Shown here in pieces: positions 5,063 through 5,794 of a DNA stretch of 5,794 nt. Under the pieces are notes generated by a model that saw nothing but the letters and a program-made list of their open reading frames with translations, did no database searches and was not told the origin of the DNA. The number at the start of each line of letters is the position of its first letter. Within the stretch, counting starts at the first letter, position 1. The DNA is taken from the NCBI GenBank assembly GCA_003483675.1, contig DMYK01000280.1, forward strand, positions 2,107-7,900. Reading direction: 5' to 3'. The stretch is from Microcoleaceae cyanobacterium UBA11344. Its GTDB lineage: Bacteria > Cyanobacteriota > Cyanobacteriia > Cyanobacteriales > Microcoleaceae. Made by a program: the position numbers and the translations under genes.

Positions 5063-5794
5063 TCAACTGCGATGCCAGATCGTGGTACCATCCTTTTGAT
5101 CGATCAAAGTAATCCCATTATCCTTAAGTTCGTTGCGAATGCGATCGCCCTCAGCAAAATTCTTCGCTTTCCGGGCATCTTTCCGCTGCTGAATCATCAC
5201 CTCAATCTCCCCATCCGTCAAACCACCAACCGAGATTTCCGTCTCAGATTCCGGCTGAACTTCCAAACCCAAAACCGCCGCCAAATGCACCAAAGTCACC
5301 CACTTTTGCTGTAGCAATTCCGCAGGTGTTTCAGTTTTTCCTTGATGCACCAAAACATTACCTTCTTTGCCCAATTCTTTCGCTAATTCAAACAGCACAG
5401 TCAAAGCACCCGGAGTATTAAAATCATCATCCATAGCTGCTTGAAATTGCTGCACCAATGTGCTATCTTGTCCAGTTAATTTATCTATTTTCTCAACATC
5501 CCAACCCAGTTTAGAACCATGTTGACTGCCAAAAAGTAAGCCTTCCTTAAGAGTATGCCAGCCATTTTGAGCTCCGGCGATCGCCTCTTCGGTAAAATCA
5601 ATTTGACTGCGGTACTGCGCGATTAATACAAATAGCCTTACCGCCATCGGTTCCACCGCTTTTGCATTCTCGCTTCCCTCCTTCTTACTCCCCCCCTGCG
5701 TAGGGGCGGTGCCCCCGTGCCCGCCCTGGGCTGCGGGGGGGTTAGATTCAATATCGCTCGACCAATTCCCCTCGAACAAATCGCGAATTGTAAT
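5063..5794 (-). CDS. cysS: cysteinyl-tRNA synthetase, C-terminal part (partial)
   Basis: The gene enters from the right edge (the minus-strand frame is open, reading TIRDLF at the edge) and ends at TGA 5065-5063. CysRS charges tRNA-Cys with cysteine in the cytoplasm and is essential. The visible part covers the segment just after the KMSKS region (TIRDL, then DP/EP-MAVRLFVLIAQYRSQIDFTEEAI), the helical bundle with MDDDFNTPGAL, and the C-terminal anticodon-recognition region ending 'FAEGDRIRNELKDNGITLIDQKDGTTIWHRS'. The HIGH and KMSKS motifs lie outside the window. Between TIRDLF and PMAVRLF, where most CysRS have only a few residues, there is a ~38-residue low-complexity stretch (NWSSDIESNPPAAQGGHGGTA and onward to KAVE) encoded partly by a GC-rich repeat. 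The frame is maintained, so the protein is probably functional. Internal starts should be ignored. Confidence 0.96.
   Translation of the reverse strand: MTIRDLFEGNWSSDIESNPPAAQGGHGGTAPTQGGSKKEGSENAKAVEPMAVRLFVLIAQYRSQIDFTEEAIAGAQNGWHTLKEGLLFGSQHGSKLGWDVEKIDKLTGQDSTLVQQFQAAMDDDFNTPGALTVLFELAKELGKEGNVLVHQGKTETPAELLQQKWVTLVHLAAVLGLEVQPESETEISVGGLTDGEIEVMIQQRKDARKAKNFAEGDRIRNELKDNGITLIDQKDGTTIWHRS
5141..5148. repeat. HIP1 octamer
   Basis: An exact GCGATCGC palindrome within cysS; this octamer is highly over-represented in many cyanobacteria. Confidence 0.85.
5577..5584. repeat. HIP1 octamer
   Basis: A second exact GCGATCGC, in the extended form GGCGATCGCC, within cysS. It supports a cyanobacterial source. 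Confidence 0.85.
5690..5741. repeat. GC-rich repeat inserted in frame in cysS
   Basis: On the plus strand CCCCCCCTGCGTAGGGGCGG continues through GTGCCCCCGTGCCCGCCC to CTGCGGGGGGG. It has short inverted segments (GGGGCGGTGCCCC; CCCCCCTGCG against TGCGGGGGG) and base composition unlike the surrounding gene. It resembles the 'GTAGGGGCGG...CCCGTGCCCGCCC' intergenic repeats of cyanobacteria (from memory). On the minus strand it encodes PPAAQGGHGGTAPTQGG. Confidence 0.75.

Noticed and set aside
5072..5314. Plus-strand 80-codon frame at the end of cysS
   Set aside because: It is the antisense shadow of the cysS C-terminus.

Overview
The window looks cyanobacterial, most likely a filamentous, repeat-rich genome of the Microcoleus/Oscillatoria kind (inference). 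Reasons: two exact HIP1 octamers (GCGATCGC) in the cysS region with several near-copies elsewhere; typical cyanobacterial small repeats (the 'CCCCCTTAATCAGGGGG' arms, the 'AACGCAGAG' tandem, the 'GTCATTCTGAGTGAAACGAAG' type, the 'GGTGCGTCAGA / TCTGACGCACC' pair); and protein families that are common in cyanobacteria.

Layout. Positions 1-965 (+) hold most of an alpha/beta-hydrolase-fold protein that lacks the catalytic triad. Its 3' end was duplicated, with small repeats now between the copies (907-1091). Positions 1138-1646 (-) encode a RelE/YafQ-type toxin and its antitoxin with overlapping ORFs. Diverging from it, 1758-1985 (+) encodes a DUF433 antitoxin, followed by the first ~26 codons of its DUF5615 PIN-like toxin partner, which is cut off by repeats. 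The stretch 2073-3105 is a nested stack: a palindromic repeat, a 129-bp MITE-like inverted repeat, and a second repeat element whose left arm is interrupted by a 780-nt ORF-less group II intron (2235-3014). Positions 3118-3448 contain more inverted repeats and no gene. Positions 3511-4998 are a complete-ended but dead IS4-family insertion sequence: 18-bp perfect terminal repeats, a 9-bp target duplication, and a transposase with two frameshifts and four in-frame stops. It sits inside yet another small palindromic repeat (3494-3510 plus 5008-5054). Positions 5063-5794 (-) encode the C-terminal part of cysteinyl-tRNA synthetase, continuing past the window, with an in-frame low-complexity insert encoded by a GC-rich repeat.

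How it fits together: two ordinary chromosomal genes (hydrolase-like protein and cysS) flank an accessory island of toxin-antitoxin modules and layered repeats. The clearest result is that the group II intron boundaries can be set from the window alone. Removing 2235-3014 restores a 17-nt sequence that exists uninterrupted at 2081-2097, and matching EBS1/IBS1 and EBS2/IBS2 pairings are present. I see no wholly new system; the unusual content is the nesting architecture, the repeat-encoded peptide in cysS, the apparent pseudoenzyme, and three identically placed stop codons in the transposase.
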